Shown: positions 8,155 to 18,235, numbered from the stretch's first letter. The stretch is DNA of 64,000 nt from Fundidesulfovibrio putealis DSM 16056 (GCF_000429325.1 NZ_AUBQ01000005.1:62001-126000); one strand, 5' to 3'. Notes: generated by a model not told the origin, from the letters alone. Numbers and translations: made by a program.

Positions 8155-8979
8155 ATGAAGAACAGCGTGAACATCTGGAAGCCCAAGGGGCTCGGCGGCG
8201 TGGAGTGCCTGCGCGCCGAGCACGTGGGCGTGCGCTTCGCGCGCCACTTCCACGAGGGCTACGCCGTGGGCGTCATCGAATCCGGGGCGCTGGGCTTCCG
8301 CTACCTGGGGCGCGACTGCGTGGCCGCTGCCGGGGCCGTGAACATGGTGGTCCCCGGCGAGGTGCATGACGGCCACCCCGCGTCGCCCCAGGGGTTCGCG
8401 TACCGCATGTTCTACCTGGATGCCCCGGTGGTGGAGCGTCTGGCCGGGGAACTGGACGGGCAGGGCGTCAAGATTCCGGACTTCCCCGGCGGGGTCATCC
8501 AGGATGTGCAGCTGGCTTCGGCCCTGCGCAGGCTCCACCTGGACCTGGAGGCCGGGACCACCACGCTGCTGGAGCGCCAGAGCCGCCTGAGCACCATCCT
8601 GTCCACCTGGATATCGCGCCACGCCGAACGAAAGGCCAGGGTCCGCCCGGCGGACGAGCCCCGCGCCGTGAGCCGCGCTCGTGAATACCTGCGCGAGCGC
8701 GCAACCAGCCCGGTCAGCCTGGAGGAATTGTCCCAGGCGTCCGGCCTCTCGGGTTTTCGCCTGAACCGCCAGTTCAGCCGCTTTGTGGGGCTTGCCCCGC
8801 ACGCCTATCAGGTGATGCTGCGCGTGGAGCAGGCCCGCGCCCTGATCGCGTCCGGGCGCAGCGTGTCCGATGCGGCCCTGGAGTCCGGCTTCTGCGACCA
8901 GAGCCACCTGACCCGCCATTTCCGCCGCATCACCGGGCTCACACCCGGCGCATACGGCAAGATCGTCCAAGACCGCTGA
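8155..8979 (+). CDS. AraC family transcriptional regulator
   Basis: A 274-residue regulator. The N-terminal AraC-type cupin (about residues 20-150) has the HFHEGYAVGVIESG and VPGEVHDGHPA features of the effector domain. The C-terminal pair of helix-turn-helix motifs spans about 180-270, with SLEELSQASGLSGFRLNRQFSRFVG and SVSDAALESGFCDQSHLTRHFRR as the two recognition units and TPGAYGK at the end. ATG 8155 is preferred over a GTG two codons upstream because of GAAAGAA spacing. It is followed after 50 bp by an EamA permease, which fits the common pairing of AraC regulators with the exporter they control. Confidence 0.9.
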   Translation: MKNSVNIWKPKGLGGVECLRAEHVGVRFARHFHEGYAVGVIESGALGFRYLGRDCVAAAGAVNMVVPGEVHDGHPASPQGFAYRMFYLDAPVVERLAGELDGQGVKIPDFPGGVIQDVQLASALRRLHLDLEAGTTTLLERQSRLSTILSTWISRHAERKARVRPADEPRAVSRAREYLRERATSPVSLEELSQASGLSGFRLNRQFSRFVGLAPHAYQVMLRVEQARALIASGRSVSDAALESGFCDQSHLTRHFRRITGLTPGAYGKIVQDR

Positions 8980-9029
8980 TCCCGGTAGGTGGCAGGACGG
9001 CTCCGGCACCACGCCGGAGGTATCCGTTC

Positions 9030-10127
9030 ATGCACGACAAGACTGCCGCTTCGCCGGGAACCGTTCCCGTATCGCCCGACGGTTCCGCCCCTCCCGCATC
9101 GCCCGTTCCTGCTGGGCTCCCCCTGATCGCATCCGTGACCGATCCGCTGTCGGCTCCCGGACACGCGGCCCCGACTCCGGCTACTGGCCTTTCCCCTGAC
9201 CATGCCAGCGGCCCGGCTCTGCTTCAGGCCCCCGACACGTCTTCCGAAGCCTCCCGGCCCGGCGTGCTGCGCGCCCTGGCGGACATGGCAATGGCCATGC
9301 TGCTGGTGGGGGCCACCGCCCCGCTGGGGGAGATCGCCCTGGCCGGGATTCCGTTGTTTCCGGCGCTGGCCGTGCGCCTGGCTTTGGCCGGGCTCGCCCT
9401 GTGGATATTCAGTGGCCGAGGTGGCGAGGCGGGCACGCTCTCGCCCAAACATTGGGCCGTGCTGACCCTCCAGGCCCTGTGCGGCGTGCTGGTCTTCAAC
9501 GTGGGGCTGTGGCTGGGCATGCGCGAAAGCGGCCCCGTGGCCGCAGGGGTGTTCACCAGCGCCACCCCTGCCGTGATGGCTGGGCTTGGCGTGGTGCTGT
9601 TCGGTGAGCGGCCCTCGCTGCGGGTGCTGGCGGGCATCGGCCTCACCGTGGCCGGGGTGCTGGCCGCGCGCGGCGTTGAGGGGCTGGCCTGGACGCCGGG
9701 CATCGGTGACGCGCTGCTGCTGGCCGCAGTGTGCGGCGAGGCCGTGTTCCTGCTGGCGCTGCGCTGGCTGCCGACGTGGCTGACCCCCATGGGCGCGGCC
9801 AAGCGCGTCACCTGGATCGGGTTCGCGCTGGCGCTCCCGGCGGCGCTCATCCAGGGGGCTGATGCCGGGCTGGGGGACGCCTCCGCCGGAGCGTGGCTGG
9901 CCGTGGGGGCGCTGGGCGTCTTGGTGACGGCGGGCGGCTACGTGCTGTGGTTTCGCGGCGTGGGGTCTGTGCGGGCCAGCCAGGCGGCGGCCATCACCGG
10001 GCTCATGCCGGTGAGCGCGGTGATGGCCAGCTGGGCGCTGCTGGGCGTCTCGCCCACGTCCGGCCAGGGCCTGGGGTGTCTGGCCGTGGGGGCGGGCATC
10101 TGGCTGGCTGCCGGGAAGAAGGGGTGA
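9030..10127 (+). CDS. EamA/DMT superfamily permease with long disordered N-terminus
   Basis: A 365-residue membrane transporter with ten predicted helices in two EamA repeats (about residues 85-210 and 225-360). The first ~78 residues are a Pro/Ala/Ser-rich hydrophilic extension not usual in the family. The start is secure, because a GGAGGT ribosome site lies just upstream of ATG 9030 and no later ATG before the first helix has one. The gene follows the AraC regulator and probably depends on it. The substrate is unknown; AraC-linked family members often export amino acids or their analogues. Confidence 0.85.
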   Translation: MHDKTAASPGTVPVSPDGSAPPASPVPAGLPLIASVTDPLSAPGHAAPTPATGLSPDHASGPALLQAPDTSSEASRPGVLRALADMAMAMLLVGATAPLGEIALAGIPLFPALAVRLALAGLALWIFSGRGGEAGTLSPKHWAVLTLQALCGVLVFNVGLWLGMRESGPVAAGVFTSATPAVMAGLGVVLFGERPSLRVLAGIGLTVAGVLAARGVEGLAWTPGIGDALLLAAVCGEAVFLLALRWLPTWLTPMGAAKRVTWIGFALALPAALIQGADAGLGDASAGAWLAVGALGVLVTAGGYVLWFRGVGSVRASQAAAITGLMPVSAVMASWALLGVSPTSGQGLGCLAVGAGIWLAAGKKG

Positions 10128-10215
10128 AGAACCCGGTTCTTGATTTCAATGGGGCAGAAATGACCAAGCCAATGCCCCCTTCGCCCCAAAATCCCGCCAA
10201 ACGGCCTCAACTTGC

Positions 10216-10291
10216 CGGTGAACGGCGCGACAACCCTCCGTTGGCCTCCCGCTGGCCCCCGGTGAACGGCGAGCCGCAAAACCGCTCACCG
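10216..10291. promoter_or_regulatory. cluster of CGGTGA-type motifs upstream of the acetate operon
   Basis: CGGTGAACGGCG occurs at 10216-10227 and again at 10260-10271 (44 bp apart, about four helical turns). An inverted variant, AACCGCTCACCG, lies at 10280-10291. The same 12-mer AACCGCTCACCG reappears at 16069-16080 just upstream of acsA. The distribution suggests binding sites for a regulator of acetate metabolism; the protein is not identified. The rest of the ~300-base gap ends in a T-rich run (10327-10340) before the DUF485 ribosome site. Confidence 0.4.
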
Positions 10292-10423
10292 ATCATCAGC
10301 CGCTTCCCATCCGCTCGCCGAAACACACTTTTTTTTCTTGCTTCCTGGTTTACTGAAGAATCGCGGAAGGTGGCGACCGCGCACCGCCGCCTTCCAAGAA
10401 ACCCGAACCGGGAGGTCCTCACC

Positions 10424-10717
10424 ATGCATCACGACAAAATCGACCAGGACGCCTTCAAAGGCCTCGTCCGCAAGAAATGGTCCGTCTCCTTGTCCATGAC
10501 CGCACTCATGCTGGTAATCTACTTCGGCTTCATCCTGCTCCTGGCCTTCAACAAGTCCGTACTGGCCCAGAAGATCGGCGAGCACATGACCCTTGGCATC
10601 CCCGTGGGCCTGGGCGTCATCCTCTCGGCCTGCGTGCTCACCGGCCTGTACGTCCGCTGGGCCAACACCACCTACGACCGCACCGTGAACGACATCATCG
10701 AGAAGATGAAGAGGTAG
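10424..10717 (+). CDS. DUF485 family small membrane protein
   Basis: A 97-residue protein with two transmembrane helices (about residues 23-43 and 55-78) and a charged C-terminus. It belongs to DUF485 (YjcH type), which almost always precedes actP-type acetate/solute symporters and is thought to be an accessory subunit. Ribosome site GGAGGT lies 7 bases before ATG 10424. The symporter ATG begins 5 bp after its stop, so the two are co-translated. Confidence 0.9.
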   Translation: MHHDKIDQDAFKGLVRKKWSVSLSMTALMLVIYFGFILLLAFNKSVLAQKIGEHMTLGIPVGLGVILSACVLTGLYVRWANTTYDRTVNDIIEKMKR

Positions 10718-10722
10718 ACAGC

Positions 10723-12270
10723 ATGAACAATTTCACCTCCACCATCGGACAGCCCAACGCCATGTCCATCGCCTTCTTTTTCGTGTTCGTGGCGTTCACC
10801 ATGGTCATCACCTACTTCGCGGCCAAGAAGTCCAAGACCGCCTCCGACTTCTACGCCGCCGGGCGCTCGGTCACGGGCTTCCAGAACGGCCTGGCGCTGG
10901 CGGGCGACTACATGTCCGCCGCATCCTTCCTGGGCATCGCGGGCCTGGTGGCCCTCAAGGGCTATGACGGCCTGATCTACTCCATCGGCTTCCTGGTCGG
11001 CTGGCCGCTCATCATGTTCCTGATCGCGGAGCCCCTGCGCAACCTCGGCAAGTACACCTTCGCCGACGTGGTGGCCTACCGCCTGAAGCAGAAGCCCATC
11101 CGCATCGCGGCCTCCTGCGGTTCGCTCATGACCGTGTGCTTCTACCTGATCGCCCAGATGGTGGGCGCGGGCTCGCTGGTCAACCTGATGTTCGGCCTGC
11201 CCTACGAGCTGGCCGTGGGCATCGTGGGCGTGGTGATGATCATGTACGTGCTGTTCGGCGGCATGCTGGCCACCACCTGGGTGCAGATCATAAAGGCCGT
11301 GCTGCTCCTGGGCGGCGCTTCGGTGATGGTGTTCATGGTCATGGCCAAGTTCAACTTCAACCCGGCCGACCTGTTCTCCGCCGCCGCCACCAAGTACGGC
11401 CAGAAGGTGCTGGAGCCGGGCGGCCTGGTCTCCAACCCCTGGGACGCCCTGAGCCTTGGCATCGCCTTGATGTTCGGCACCGCCGGGCTGCCCCACATCC
11501 TCATGCGCTTCTACACCGTGCCCGACGCCGAGCAGGCCAGAAAAAGCGTGTTCTACGCCACGGGCTTCATCTCCTACTTCTACATCCTGACCTTCATCAT
11601 CGGCTTCGGCGCCATGGTGCTGGTGGGGCAAGACGTCATCACCCACTTCGACAAGGGCGGCAACATGTCCGCGTTGCTCCTGGCCGAAGTCACCGGAGGC
11701 ACCATGTTCCTGGGCTTCATCGCGGCCGTGGCCTTCGCAACCATCCTGGCCGTGGTGGCGGGCCTGACCCTGGCGGGCGCGGCCACCTTCTCGCACGACC
11801 TGTACGTGAACGTGTTCAAGTCCGGAAAAACCACCGAGGAAGAGGAAGTGAAGATGGCCAAGCGGGCCACCATGGTGCTTGGGCTGGTGGCCATGGGCCT
11901 TGGCATCGCCTTCAAGGGCCAGAACGTGGCCTTCATGGTGGGCCTGGCCTTCGCCATCGCGGCCAGCGGCAACTTCCCGGCGCTTCTGATGTCCATCCTG
12001 TGGCGCGGCATGTCCACCGTGGGTGCGACTGCGGCCATCGTCACCGGGTCGGTGCTGGCCGTGGGCCTGATCCTCATCTCGCCCACCGTGTGGGTGGACG
12101 TCCTGGGCTTCAAGGCGGCCATCTTCCCCTGGAAGAACCCGGCGCTCATCTCCATGCCTGCGGCCTTCTTCGCCGGATGGCTGGGCTCCGTGCTGGCCCC
12201 CGACGCTGACGCCAGCGCCCGCTACGAGGACCAGAAGATCCGCAACTACCTTGGCGTGGGCGTGGAATGA
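10723..12270 (+). CDS. actP: sodium:solute symporter, ActP-type acetate permease
   Basis: A 515-residue SSS-family transporter with about 13 transmembrane helices. Family features include [29 protein letters not shown], where the conserved [11 protein letters not shown] is typical of ActP, and [23 protein letters not shown] in the middle loop, also ActP-like. It should take up acetate or a short monocarboxylate with sodium. It lies between the DUF485 gene and two DUF294 genes and upstream of acetyl-CoA synthetase, which supports acetate as substrate. The stop overlaps the next start as ATGA. Confidence 0.9.
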   Translation: MNNFTSTIGQPNAMSIAFFFVFVAFTMVITYFAAKKSKTASDFYAAGRSVTGFQNGLALAGDYMSAASFLGIAGLVALKGYDGLIYSIGFLVGWPLIMFLIAEPLRNLGKYTFADVVAYRLKQKPIRIAASCGSLMTVCFYLIAQMVGAGSLVNLMFGLPYELAVGIVGVVMIMYVLFGGMLATTWVQIIKAVLLLGGASVMVFMVMAKFNFNPADLFSAAATKYGQKVLEPGGLVSNPWDALSLGIALMFGTAGLPHILMRFYTVPDAEQARKSVFYATGFISYFYILTFIIGFGAMVLVGQDVITHFDKGGNMSALLLAEVTGGTMFLGFIAAVAFATILAVVAGLTLAGAATFSHDLYVNVFKSGKTTEEEEVKMAKRATMVLGLVAMGLGIAFKGQNVAFMVGLAFAIAASGNFPALLMSILWRGMSTVGATAAIVTGSVLAVGLILISPTVWVDVLGFKAAIFPWKNPALISMPAAFFAGWLGSVLAPDADASARYEDQKIRNYLGVGVE

Positions 12271-13706
12271 ACGACAGCGAAGGCTTTCTGGGACTGACCA
12301 CCGGCAGCCTGACCTTAAAGGCCCCCGTGTTCGTGACCGGCGAGACATCCGTGGTGGAGGCGGCGCGCGCCATGCGCGCCGCCCGCGCCACGGCCTGCCT
12401 CGTGGGCTCGGCGCAGGCGGTGGCGGGCATCCTCACCGAGCGCGACATCTCCTGGGCCGTGGCCGACGGGCGCGACCTCACCGGCCCGGCCTCGCAGTTC
12501 ATGACTCGCGGCGTGGTGACCATAGGGCGGGAGGATCTTGTGGCTGAGGCCTTCCTGGCCATGATCCGGCACGGCATCCGGCGTCTGGCCGTGACCGACG
12601 AAACCGGGCTGGTGACCGCCATGCTCGACGAGCGCGACCTCATGGCCGCGCGCCTGGAGAGCCCGGTGGCATTGTCTGCGGCCATCTCCCGGGCCGGGGA
12701 CGGCCCGGCCCTGGCCAGGGCCTACGCCGGTTTGTCCGAAATTCTGCCGCTCTGGCTGCGGCAGGGCGCGGACGTGTCGCGCGCCGGGGCGCTTGCCGCC
12801 GCCGTGCGCGACCAGCTCTTCTGCCGCGCCGCCGAGCTGGCCCTGGCTGGCGGAGCCGACCCCGGCCCCCTGGCCCTGGTGGTGCTTGGCAGCGAGGGCA
12901 GGCGCGAGCAGTTCCTGGCCACGGACCAGGACAACGCCCTGGTGCTGGGCGAGGGCACGGACACGGCCCTGGCCGAAGGCTTCGCCGCTCGCCTCATGGA
13001 CATCCTGAATCAGGCCGGCCTGCCGCCGTGCCCCCACGGGGTGACGGCGGACCACGCGGCCTGGCGCATGACCACTTCGGCCTGGAATGACCACCTGGAG
13101 GCCCTGGGCCGAGACCTCGGGCCGGATGCGGTGCTGGCCCTGTCGCTGCTGGCGGACGCGCGCCACGTGTTCGGAGACCCGGCCCTGACCGGGCGGCTTC
13201 GCGCTTCGCTGCTCCAGACCATGCGCGATAACCCGCGCGCGCTGCGCTACATGGCCCGCGAGGCCGTGCGCTTCGAGCCGCCCTTGTCGGTGTTCGGGGC
13301 TTTGGTCACGGAAAAAAACGGGCCTGGGCGCGGCGGGCTGGACCTCAAGCGCGGGGGGGTGTTCCCCCTGACCCAGGGGGCGCGGGTGCTGGCCCTGGAC
13401 CAGGGCGTGGCCGCCACGGCCGGAGCCTCCCGGCTGGACACGGCCTCGCGCCTGGAGGGAGCCGCAGAGGCCGGGGTGATAACCGACGACACGGCCTCCG
13501 ACCTGGCCCAGGCCTTGGCCTTCATGCAGGAGCTGCGCCTGCGCTTCCAGGCCCGGGCACTGGCCGAAGGGCGCGAGCCGGACAGCTTCATCTATCCCGA
13601 CAGGATGTCTCGCCTGGAGCGCTCACGCCTGAAGGAGTGCTTCAAGGCCGTGGCCGCCTTCCAGGCCATCCTCACCAACAAGTACGCCCTGAGGCTGCTC
13701 ACATGA
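12267..13706 (+). CDS. CBS-domain DUF294 putative nucleotidyltransferase (intact site)
   Basis: A 479-residue cytoplasmic protein. Two CBS repeats occupy about residues 15-130 (adenosyl-ligand sensing). A DUF294 nucleotidyltransferase-like domain follows, with G208-S-E-G-R-R-E-Q and T219-D-Q-D222, the metal- and nucleotide-binding signature shared with GlnD-type enzymes. A C-terminal DUF294_C helical domain runs to the end ([18 protein letters not shown]). Its start overlaps the actP stop (ATGA). Genes of this family often accompany acetate symporters and exonucleases, and I infer a regulatory nucleotidylation role for transporter or metabolism control. The target is not known. Confidence 0.85.
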   Translation: MNDSEGFLGLTTGSLTLKAPVFVTGETSVVEAARAMRAARATACLVGSAQAVAGILTERDISWAVADGRDLTGPASQFMTRGVVTIGREDLVAEAFLAMIRHGIRRLAVTDETGLVTAMLDERDLMAARLESPVALSAAISRAGDGPALARAYAGLSEILPLWLRQGADVSRAGALAAAVRDQLFCRAAELALAGGADPGPLALVVLGSEGRREQFLATDQDNALVLGEGTDTALAEGFAARLMDILNQAGLPPCPHGVTADHAAWRMTTSAWNDHLEALGRDLGPDAVLALSLLADARHVFGDPALTGRLRASLLQTMRDNPRALRYMAREAVRFEPPLSVFGALVTEKNGPGRGGLDLKRGGVFPLTQGARVLALDQGVAATAGASRLDTASRLEGAAEAGVITDDTASDLAQALAFMQELRLRFQARALAEGREPDSFIYPDRMSRLERSRLKECFKAVAAFQAILTNKYALRLLT

Positions 13707-15403
13707 TCCTGGAAGACGTGGTCGATTTTTTCCGCGAGGCTCCGCCTCTGTCTCTTCTGGAGCCGGGGACGCTCATGGACCTGGCGCGCCGGGCCGGGCT
13801 GGACTTCTATCCCGGCGGCACCCCGGTGCTGGGGCCGGGCCAGGCGGGCGAGGGCTTCGTGCTGGTGGTCAAGAAGGGGCTCCTGCGGGTGGCTGGCGAG
13901 GACTACGGCGAGGGGTCGGTGCTGGGCTGGGCTCCTGGCGCAGGCGTCGTGATCGAGGACGCGGTCTGCTACCTCCTGCCGCCGGGGGACGTGGCCGAGG
14001 CCCTGCGCGCCCGCCCCGAGCTGCTGGATTTTCTGGAGGGCCGCCTGAGCGCCCAGGTGCTGGAGATAGGCCTTGCGGGCATCGTGCGCGAAATCCCCGC
14101 ATGGCTGACCAGGCGTCCCCTGGCCACGGTGTCCGCCGGGGACGTGGTGCGCGTGGGCGACCCGGTGCCCTACGACATGAGCATCCGGCAGGCCGCTGCC
14201 GTCATGACCGAGACCTTCCGCGACGCCCTGGTGGTGGTGGGGCGCGAGGGGCGGCCCTCCGGCGTCGTCACCGACCGGGATTTCCGCATCAAGGCCGTGG
14301 GCGGGGGCATGTCCCCGGACGCCCCGGTGGAGGAGCTCATGAGCTCCCCGGTGGTGTCCGTGGACGCGGGCTCCTCCTGCTTCGACGCGCTCATGGCCAT
14401 GACGCGCCACCACCTGCGCCACGTGGTGGTCATGGCCGGGCGCATCCCGGCGGGGGTGCTCTCGGCCCAGGAACTTCTTCTCAAGCAGGTCGGTTCCCCC
14501 CCGGCGCTGGCGGCGCGGGTGGCTCGCGCAACCACGGTGGAGGAGCTGGCCGAGGTGTCGTCGCTTCTGGATCAGCTCGCGTTGGGGCTCCTTAGGGAGG
14601 GTGCGCGAGCCTCCAGCCTGGGACGCATCGTGGGCGGGCTGCGCGAGGCCCTGGCCGCCAGGGCCTGCCAGCTTGCCGAGGAGATACTCGGGCCGCCGCC
14701 CTGCGGCTACGCCCTGATGCTGCTTGGGCGGGCGGCCCGTCGCGAAGGCCCGGCCCTGTGCCCCATGTGGCACGCCGTGGTGCACGAATGCTCCATGGAC
14801 TCGCGCGCGGCGGATCTGTGGTTCGAGCGGCTGGGTGACTTTCTGGGCGAGGCCCTGGAGATCATGCACCTGTCGGGCGCTCCCGGCAGCCCTGCCGCCA
14901 TGGATCCGGCGTGGCGCGGCACACTGGAAGAGTGGCGCGAACGTCTGGGCGCCTGGGCGGCGGGCAAGTCGGGCGGCGTGGGAGATGTGGGCCATTTCGA
15001 TTTCCGCCCTGTGCACGGCCAGCTGTGGCTGGCCGAGGCCTTGCGCAGCCATCTGGCCGGGTTGTTCGGGGCGTCGGGCATTTCCGGCGCAGCAGCCTGC
15101 GCCATGCCTCCAGAGACCGCCCAGGATTCTGGTGCCGACCTGGCGGCGCGGCTGGTGGACGACGTCCGTACCTGGGCCATGTGCGCCGGGGTCACGCGCA
15201 TCGCCAGCGTGGAGCGGGCCGTTGCCCTGAAGGAGCTTCGCCCCGTGGGTGCGGAACTGGCCCACGCCCTGGAATATCTGACCGCGTGGCAGTGGGTGGG
15301 CGAGCCGCTTCGCAAAAGTCCCATGGGCAAAGCCATGGAGCGAATGTGCCGCAACGCGGCGAGGAGGGCGCACGATGAAATGGTGGCCGTGGTCAAACCC
15401 TAA
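13703..15403 (+). CDS. cNMP-binding/CBS/DUF294 protein with degenerate nucleotidyltransferase site
   Basis: A 566-residue protein with a cyclic-nucleotide-binding-like N-terminal domain (about residues 1-130), two CBS repeats (about 145-265) and a DUF294-like domain plus C-terminal helical domain. The region matching the catalytic signature reads G342-RAARREGPALCPMWH; aligned with the neighbour it keeps RRE but has lost the second Ser and both aspartates of TDQD. It is therefore probably a catalytically dead partner or regulator. The start overlaps the previous stop (ATGA), and its last 29 bases overlap the exonuclease gene. The cNMP domain lacks an obvious complete phosphate-binding cassette, so nucleotide binding is uncertain. 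Confidence 0.8.
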   Translation: MILEDVVDFFREAPPLSLLEPGTLMDLARRAGLDFYPGGTPVLGPGQAGEGFVLVVKKGLLRVAGEDYGEGSVLGWAPGAGVVIEDAVCYLLPPGDVAEALRARPELLDFLEGRLSAQVLEIGLAGIVREIPAWLTRRPLATVSAGDVVRVGDPVPYDMSIRQAAAVMTETFRDALVVVGREGRPSGVVTDRDFRIKAVGGGMSPDAPVEELMSSPVVSVDAGSSCFDALMAMTRHHLRHVVVMAGRIPAGVLSAQELLLKQVGSPPALAARVARATTVEELAEVSSLLDQLALGLLREGARASSLGRIVGGLREALAARACQLAEEILGPPPCGYALMLLGRAARREGPALCPMWHAVVHECSMDSRAADLWFERLGDFLGEALEIMHLSGAPGSPAAMDPAWRGTLEEWRERLGAWAAGKSGGVGDVGHFDFRPVHGQLWLAEALRSHLAGLFGASGISGAAACAMPPETAQDSGADLAARLVDDVRTWAMCAGVTRIASVERAVALKELRPVGAELAHALEYLTAWQWVGEPLRKSPMGKAMERMCRNAARRAHDEMVAVVKP

Positions 15404-16067
15404 GCAGGACGTATCCATCGGGCAGGCGGATTTCGTGGTCTTCGACCTGGAGACCAGCGGGCTCGATCCGACCCGCGACGACATCCTCTCCTTCGGGGCG
15501 GTGCGCATGCACGGCGCGCGCATCGACCTGGGCAGCGCCTACGAGACGCTGGTGCGCCCGGCAGGGCACGCCCCCAGGCCCGAGAACGTGCGCATCCACC
15601 AGCTCACCCCGGCCCAGTTGGCCGAGAAGCCGCCCCTGTCCGAGGCGCTGCCCGCGTTCCTGGAATATTGCCGGGACGGGGTGCTCACCGGCTGGCACGT
15701 GGAGCTGGACCTGGCCTTTCTTCGCGCCTGGGCCAAACGCCTGGGCCTGCCCCCGCCCAGGAACAGGAGCCTGGACGTCCTGGGGCTGTACCTGTCCATC
15801 CGGGGCGGGCGGGCCTCGCAGCTGCTCGAAGAGCTTCCCCTGAAGGACGCCACGCTCTACAGCGTGGCCCGCGCCCTTGGGGTGTCGCCAAAAGGCGCGC
15901 ACGACGCCCAGGGGGACGCCTTTTTGACCGCCCAGGTGCTCCAGCGGTTTTTGTCCATCCTGCGGGTGTCGCGCCAGGGCGAGGAGCCGAGCCTGGACAC
16001 CGTGCTGCGTCTGGCCGATCCGTCCTGCCACGCCCGCGCCCGCTCCGCCCCCCAGCCAGCCTTCTGA
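15375..16067 (+). CDS. 3'-5' exonuclease, DEDDh (DnaQ-like)
   Basis: A 230-residue RNase T/DnaQ-fold exonuclease. The catalytic set is complete: D24 and E26 in VFDLETSGLDP, D112 in GWHVELDLAFL, H176 and D181 in AHDAQGDAFLT. Stand-alone proteins of this kind next to DUF294 genes and acetate symporters are common, and their substrate is unknown; degradation of a nucleotide adduct or small RNA would be guesses. ATG 15375 lies inside the 3' end of the preceding gene (29-base overlap), with GAGGAGG upstream, so it is translationally coupled. Confidence 0.88.
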   Translation: MKWWPWSNPKQDVSIGQADFVVFDLETSGLDPTRDDILSFGAVRMHGARIDLGSAYETLVRPAGHAPRPENVRIHQLTPAQLAEKPPLSEALPAFLEYCRDGVLTGWHVELDLAFLRAWAKRLGLPPPRNRSLDVLGLYLSIRGGRASQLLEELPLKDATLYSVARALGVSPKGAHDAQGDAFLTAQVLQRFLSILRVSRQGEEPSLDTVLRLADPSCHARARSAPQPAF

Positions 16068-16068
16068 G

Positions 16069-16080
16069 AACCGCTCACCG
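16069..16080. promoter_or_regulatory. CGGTGA-type motif upstream of acsA
   Basis: AACCGCTCACCG, identical to the 12-mer at 10280-10291 upstream of the DUF485-actP operon. It lies between the exonuclease stop and acsA, about 95 bp before the acsA start, where a regulator could act. Confidence 0.35.
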
Positions 16081-16175
16081 TCAAAGTCTGGCCGCTGGCC
16101 TAAAAACACTGGGAATCAAATGGGTTTGTGGGCTAGATATACAACCGAACCAACATCTCCACCAAGGAGCCGTCC

Positions 16176-18158
16176 ATGACCGACAATATCGAATCCCTCT
16201 CGCATGAAGATCGCCTCTTCCAGCCGCCCGCCGGGCCGCACCACGCCCGCGCCCATATCAAGAGCATTGAAGAGTACCGCGCCGTCTACAAACGTTCCGT
16301 CGAGGACCCCGAAGGCTACTGGGGCGACCGCTCCCGCGAGCTGATCACCTGGATGACCCCCTTCGGCAAGGTCATGGACTGCGACTTCGACAAGGCCTCC
16401 TTCAACTGGTTCGCGGGCGGCACCCTGAACGCCGCGCACAACTGCCTGGACCGCCACCTGGACGGCCCGCGCCGCAACAAGGCGGCCATCATCTGGCAGG
16501 GCGACCGCGTTGAGGACACGCGCGTGCTCACCTACCAGATGCTCCACGACGAGGTCTGCAAGTTCGCCAACGTCCTCAAAAGCCTGGGCGTGGAAAAGGG
16601 CGACCGCGTGGCCCTGTACCTGGGCATGGTGCCGGAGCTGGCGATTGCCATGCTGGCCTGCGCGCGCATCGGCGCGGCGCACTCCATCGTGTTCGCCGGG
16701 TTCTCGGCCCACTCGCTGCGCGACCGCATCAACGACTGCCAGTGCAAGGTGGTGGTCTGCGGCGACTCGGTGCGCCGCGCGGGCAAGGCCATCCCCTTGA
16801 AGCCTGCCGTGGACGACGCCCTGAAGGAGTGCCCCTGCGTCCAGAAGGTGGTGGTGCACAACACCGCCGGAACCCAGATCAACTTCGTGGAAGGCCGGGA
16901 CCTCTGGTGGCACGAGGTGATGGCCGATCCCGCCATGAAGGCCCCCTGTCCGCCCCAGCCCATGGACTCCGAGGACGTGCTGTTCATCCTGTACACCTCC
17001 GGCTCCACGGGCAAGCCCAAGGGCGTGTACCACACCACCGGCGGCTACCTGACCTACGCGGCCCACACCACGCAGCTGGTGTTCGACCTCTACGACGAGG
17101 ACATCCACTGGTGCACGGCAGACATCGGCTGGGTCACGGGCCACAGCTACATCGTGTACGGGCCGCTGGCCCTGGGCGCCACCTCGCTGATGTTCGAGGG
17201 AGTGCCCACCTGGCCCACGCCCGACCGCTTCTGGTCCACGGTGGAAAAATTCAAGGTGAACACCTTCTACACCGCGCCCACCGCCATCCGCGCGCTTATG
17301 CGAGAGGGCGTCAAATGGACCCAGGCGCATGACCTCTCCTCGCTGCGCATTCTCGGCAGCGTGGGTGAGCCCATCAACCCCGAGGCCTGGATGTGGTACC
17401 AGGAGAACATCGGCAAGGGGAAACTGCCCATCGTGGACACCTGGTGGCAGACCGAGACAGGCGGCCTCATGATCTCGCCCCTGCCCTACGCCACGCCCCA
17501 GAAGCCCGGCTCGGCCACCCTGCCGCTGCCCGGAATCGTGCCCAAGATCGTGGACAAGGACGGCATCGAAGTTCCCAACGGCCAGGGCGGCTTCCTGGTG
17601 CTGACCCAGGCCTGGCCCGGCATGCTGCGCGGCGTGTGGGGCGACCCGGCCCGCTACAAGAGCCAGTACTTCTCGGCCTTCCCCGGCGTGTACGAGACCG
17701 GCGACGGCGCGCGCATCGACAAGGACGGCTACGTGTGGATCATGGGCCGCGTGGACGACGTGGTGAACGTGTCCGGCCACCGCATGGGCACGGCGGAGAT
17801 CGAGTCCGCGCTGGTGGCGCACCCGGACGTGGCCGAGGCCGCCGTGGTGGGCATGCCGCATGACATCAAGGGCCAGGCCATCTACGCCTACGTCACCGTG
17901 AAGGACGGCGTGGACGCCTCGGACGACCTGCTGGCGGCGCTGAAGAAGCACGTGCGCGCCGAGATCGGCCCCATCGCCACCCCGGACGTGATCCAGTTCG
18001 CGCAGGGGCTGCCCAAGACCCGCTCCGGCAAGATCATGCGCCGCATCCTGCGCAAGATCGCCGAGGGCGAGACCTCCACCCTGGGCGACACCTCCACCCT
18101 GGCCGATCCGAGCGTGGTGAACGACCTCATCGAGGGCAAGGAGAAGCTGTTCGGGTAG
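16176..18158 (+). CDS. acsA: acetyl-CoA synthetase (AMP-forming)
   Basis: Activates acetate with ATP and CoA to acetyl-CoA via acetyl-AMP. The 660-residue length is typical. Visible motifs are the P-loop-like [11 protein letters not shown] near residue 273, the [10 protein letters not shown] motif, [11 protein letters not shown] at the hinge, and the C-terminal [12 protein letters not shown] with K619, the lysine that is acetylated to control Acs activity in many bacteria. AAGGAG lies 7 bases before ATG 16176. It is about 110 bp after the actP/DUF294/exonuclease operon and completes an acetate uptake and activation module. A hairpin at 18193-18235 probably ends the transcript. Confidence 0.95.
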   Translation: MTDNIESLSHEDRLFQPPAGPHHARAHIKSIEEYRAVYKRSVEDPEGYWGDRSRELITWMTPFGKVMDCDFDKASFNWFAGGTLNAAHNCLDRHLDGPRRNKAAIIWQGDRVEDTRVLTYQMLHDEVCKFANVLKSLGVEKGDRVALYLGMVPELAIAMLACARIGAAHSIVFAGFSAHSLRDRINDCQCKVVVCGDSVRRAGKAIPLKPAVDDALKECPCVQKVVVHNTAGTQINFVEGRDLWWHEVMADPAMKAPCPPQPMDSEDVLFILYTSGSTGKPKGVYHTTGGYLTYAAHTTQLVFDLYDEDIHWCTADIGWVTGHSYIVYGPLALGATSLMFEGVPTWPTPDRFWSTVEKFKVNTFYTAPTAIRALMREGVKWTQAHDLSSLRILGSVGEPINPEAWMWYQENIGKGKLPIVDTWWQTETGGLMISPLPYATPQKPGSATLPLPGIVPKIVDKDGIEVPNGQGGFLVLTQAWPGMLRGVWGDPARYKSQYFSAFPGVYETGDGARIDKDGYVWIMGRVDDVVNVSGHRMGTAEIESALVAHPDVAEAAVVGMPHDIKGQAIYAYVTVKDGVDASDDLLAALKKHVRAEIGPIATPDVIQFAQGLPKTRSGKIMRRILRKIAEGETSTLGDTSTLADPSVVNDLIEGKEKLFG

Positions 18159-18192
18159 AGACCCGCGCGGCATGAACCGACAGGCAGTATCA

Positions 18193-18235
18193 GGGCGGCT
18201 TTCCGAAAATCGGGGAGCTGCCCTTTACTTTTTCC
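18193..18235 (+). terminator. probable rho-independent terminator after acsA
   Basis: GGGCGGCT at 18193-18200 pairs with AGCTGCCC at 18217-18224 (one mismatch), followed by a T-rich tract TTTACTTTTT. It lies 35 bp after the acsA stop. Confidence 0.6.

Noticed and set aside
16116-18173. Long open frames antisense to acsA, and similar ones opposite the second DUF294 gene (13592-15523), sat (22574-24427), kup (40448-42130) and the macroglobulin gene (56467-59172)
   Set aside because: They mirror the codon periodicity of well-identified genes in GC-rich DNA, have low-complexity His/Gly/Arg-rich translations and no ribosome sites; they are shadows.
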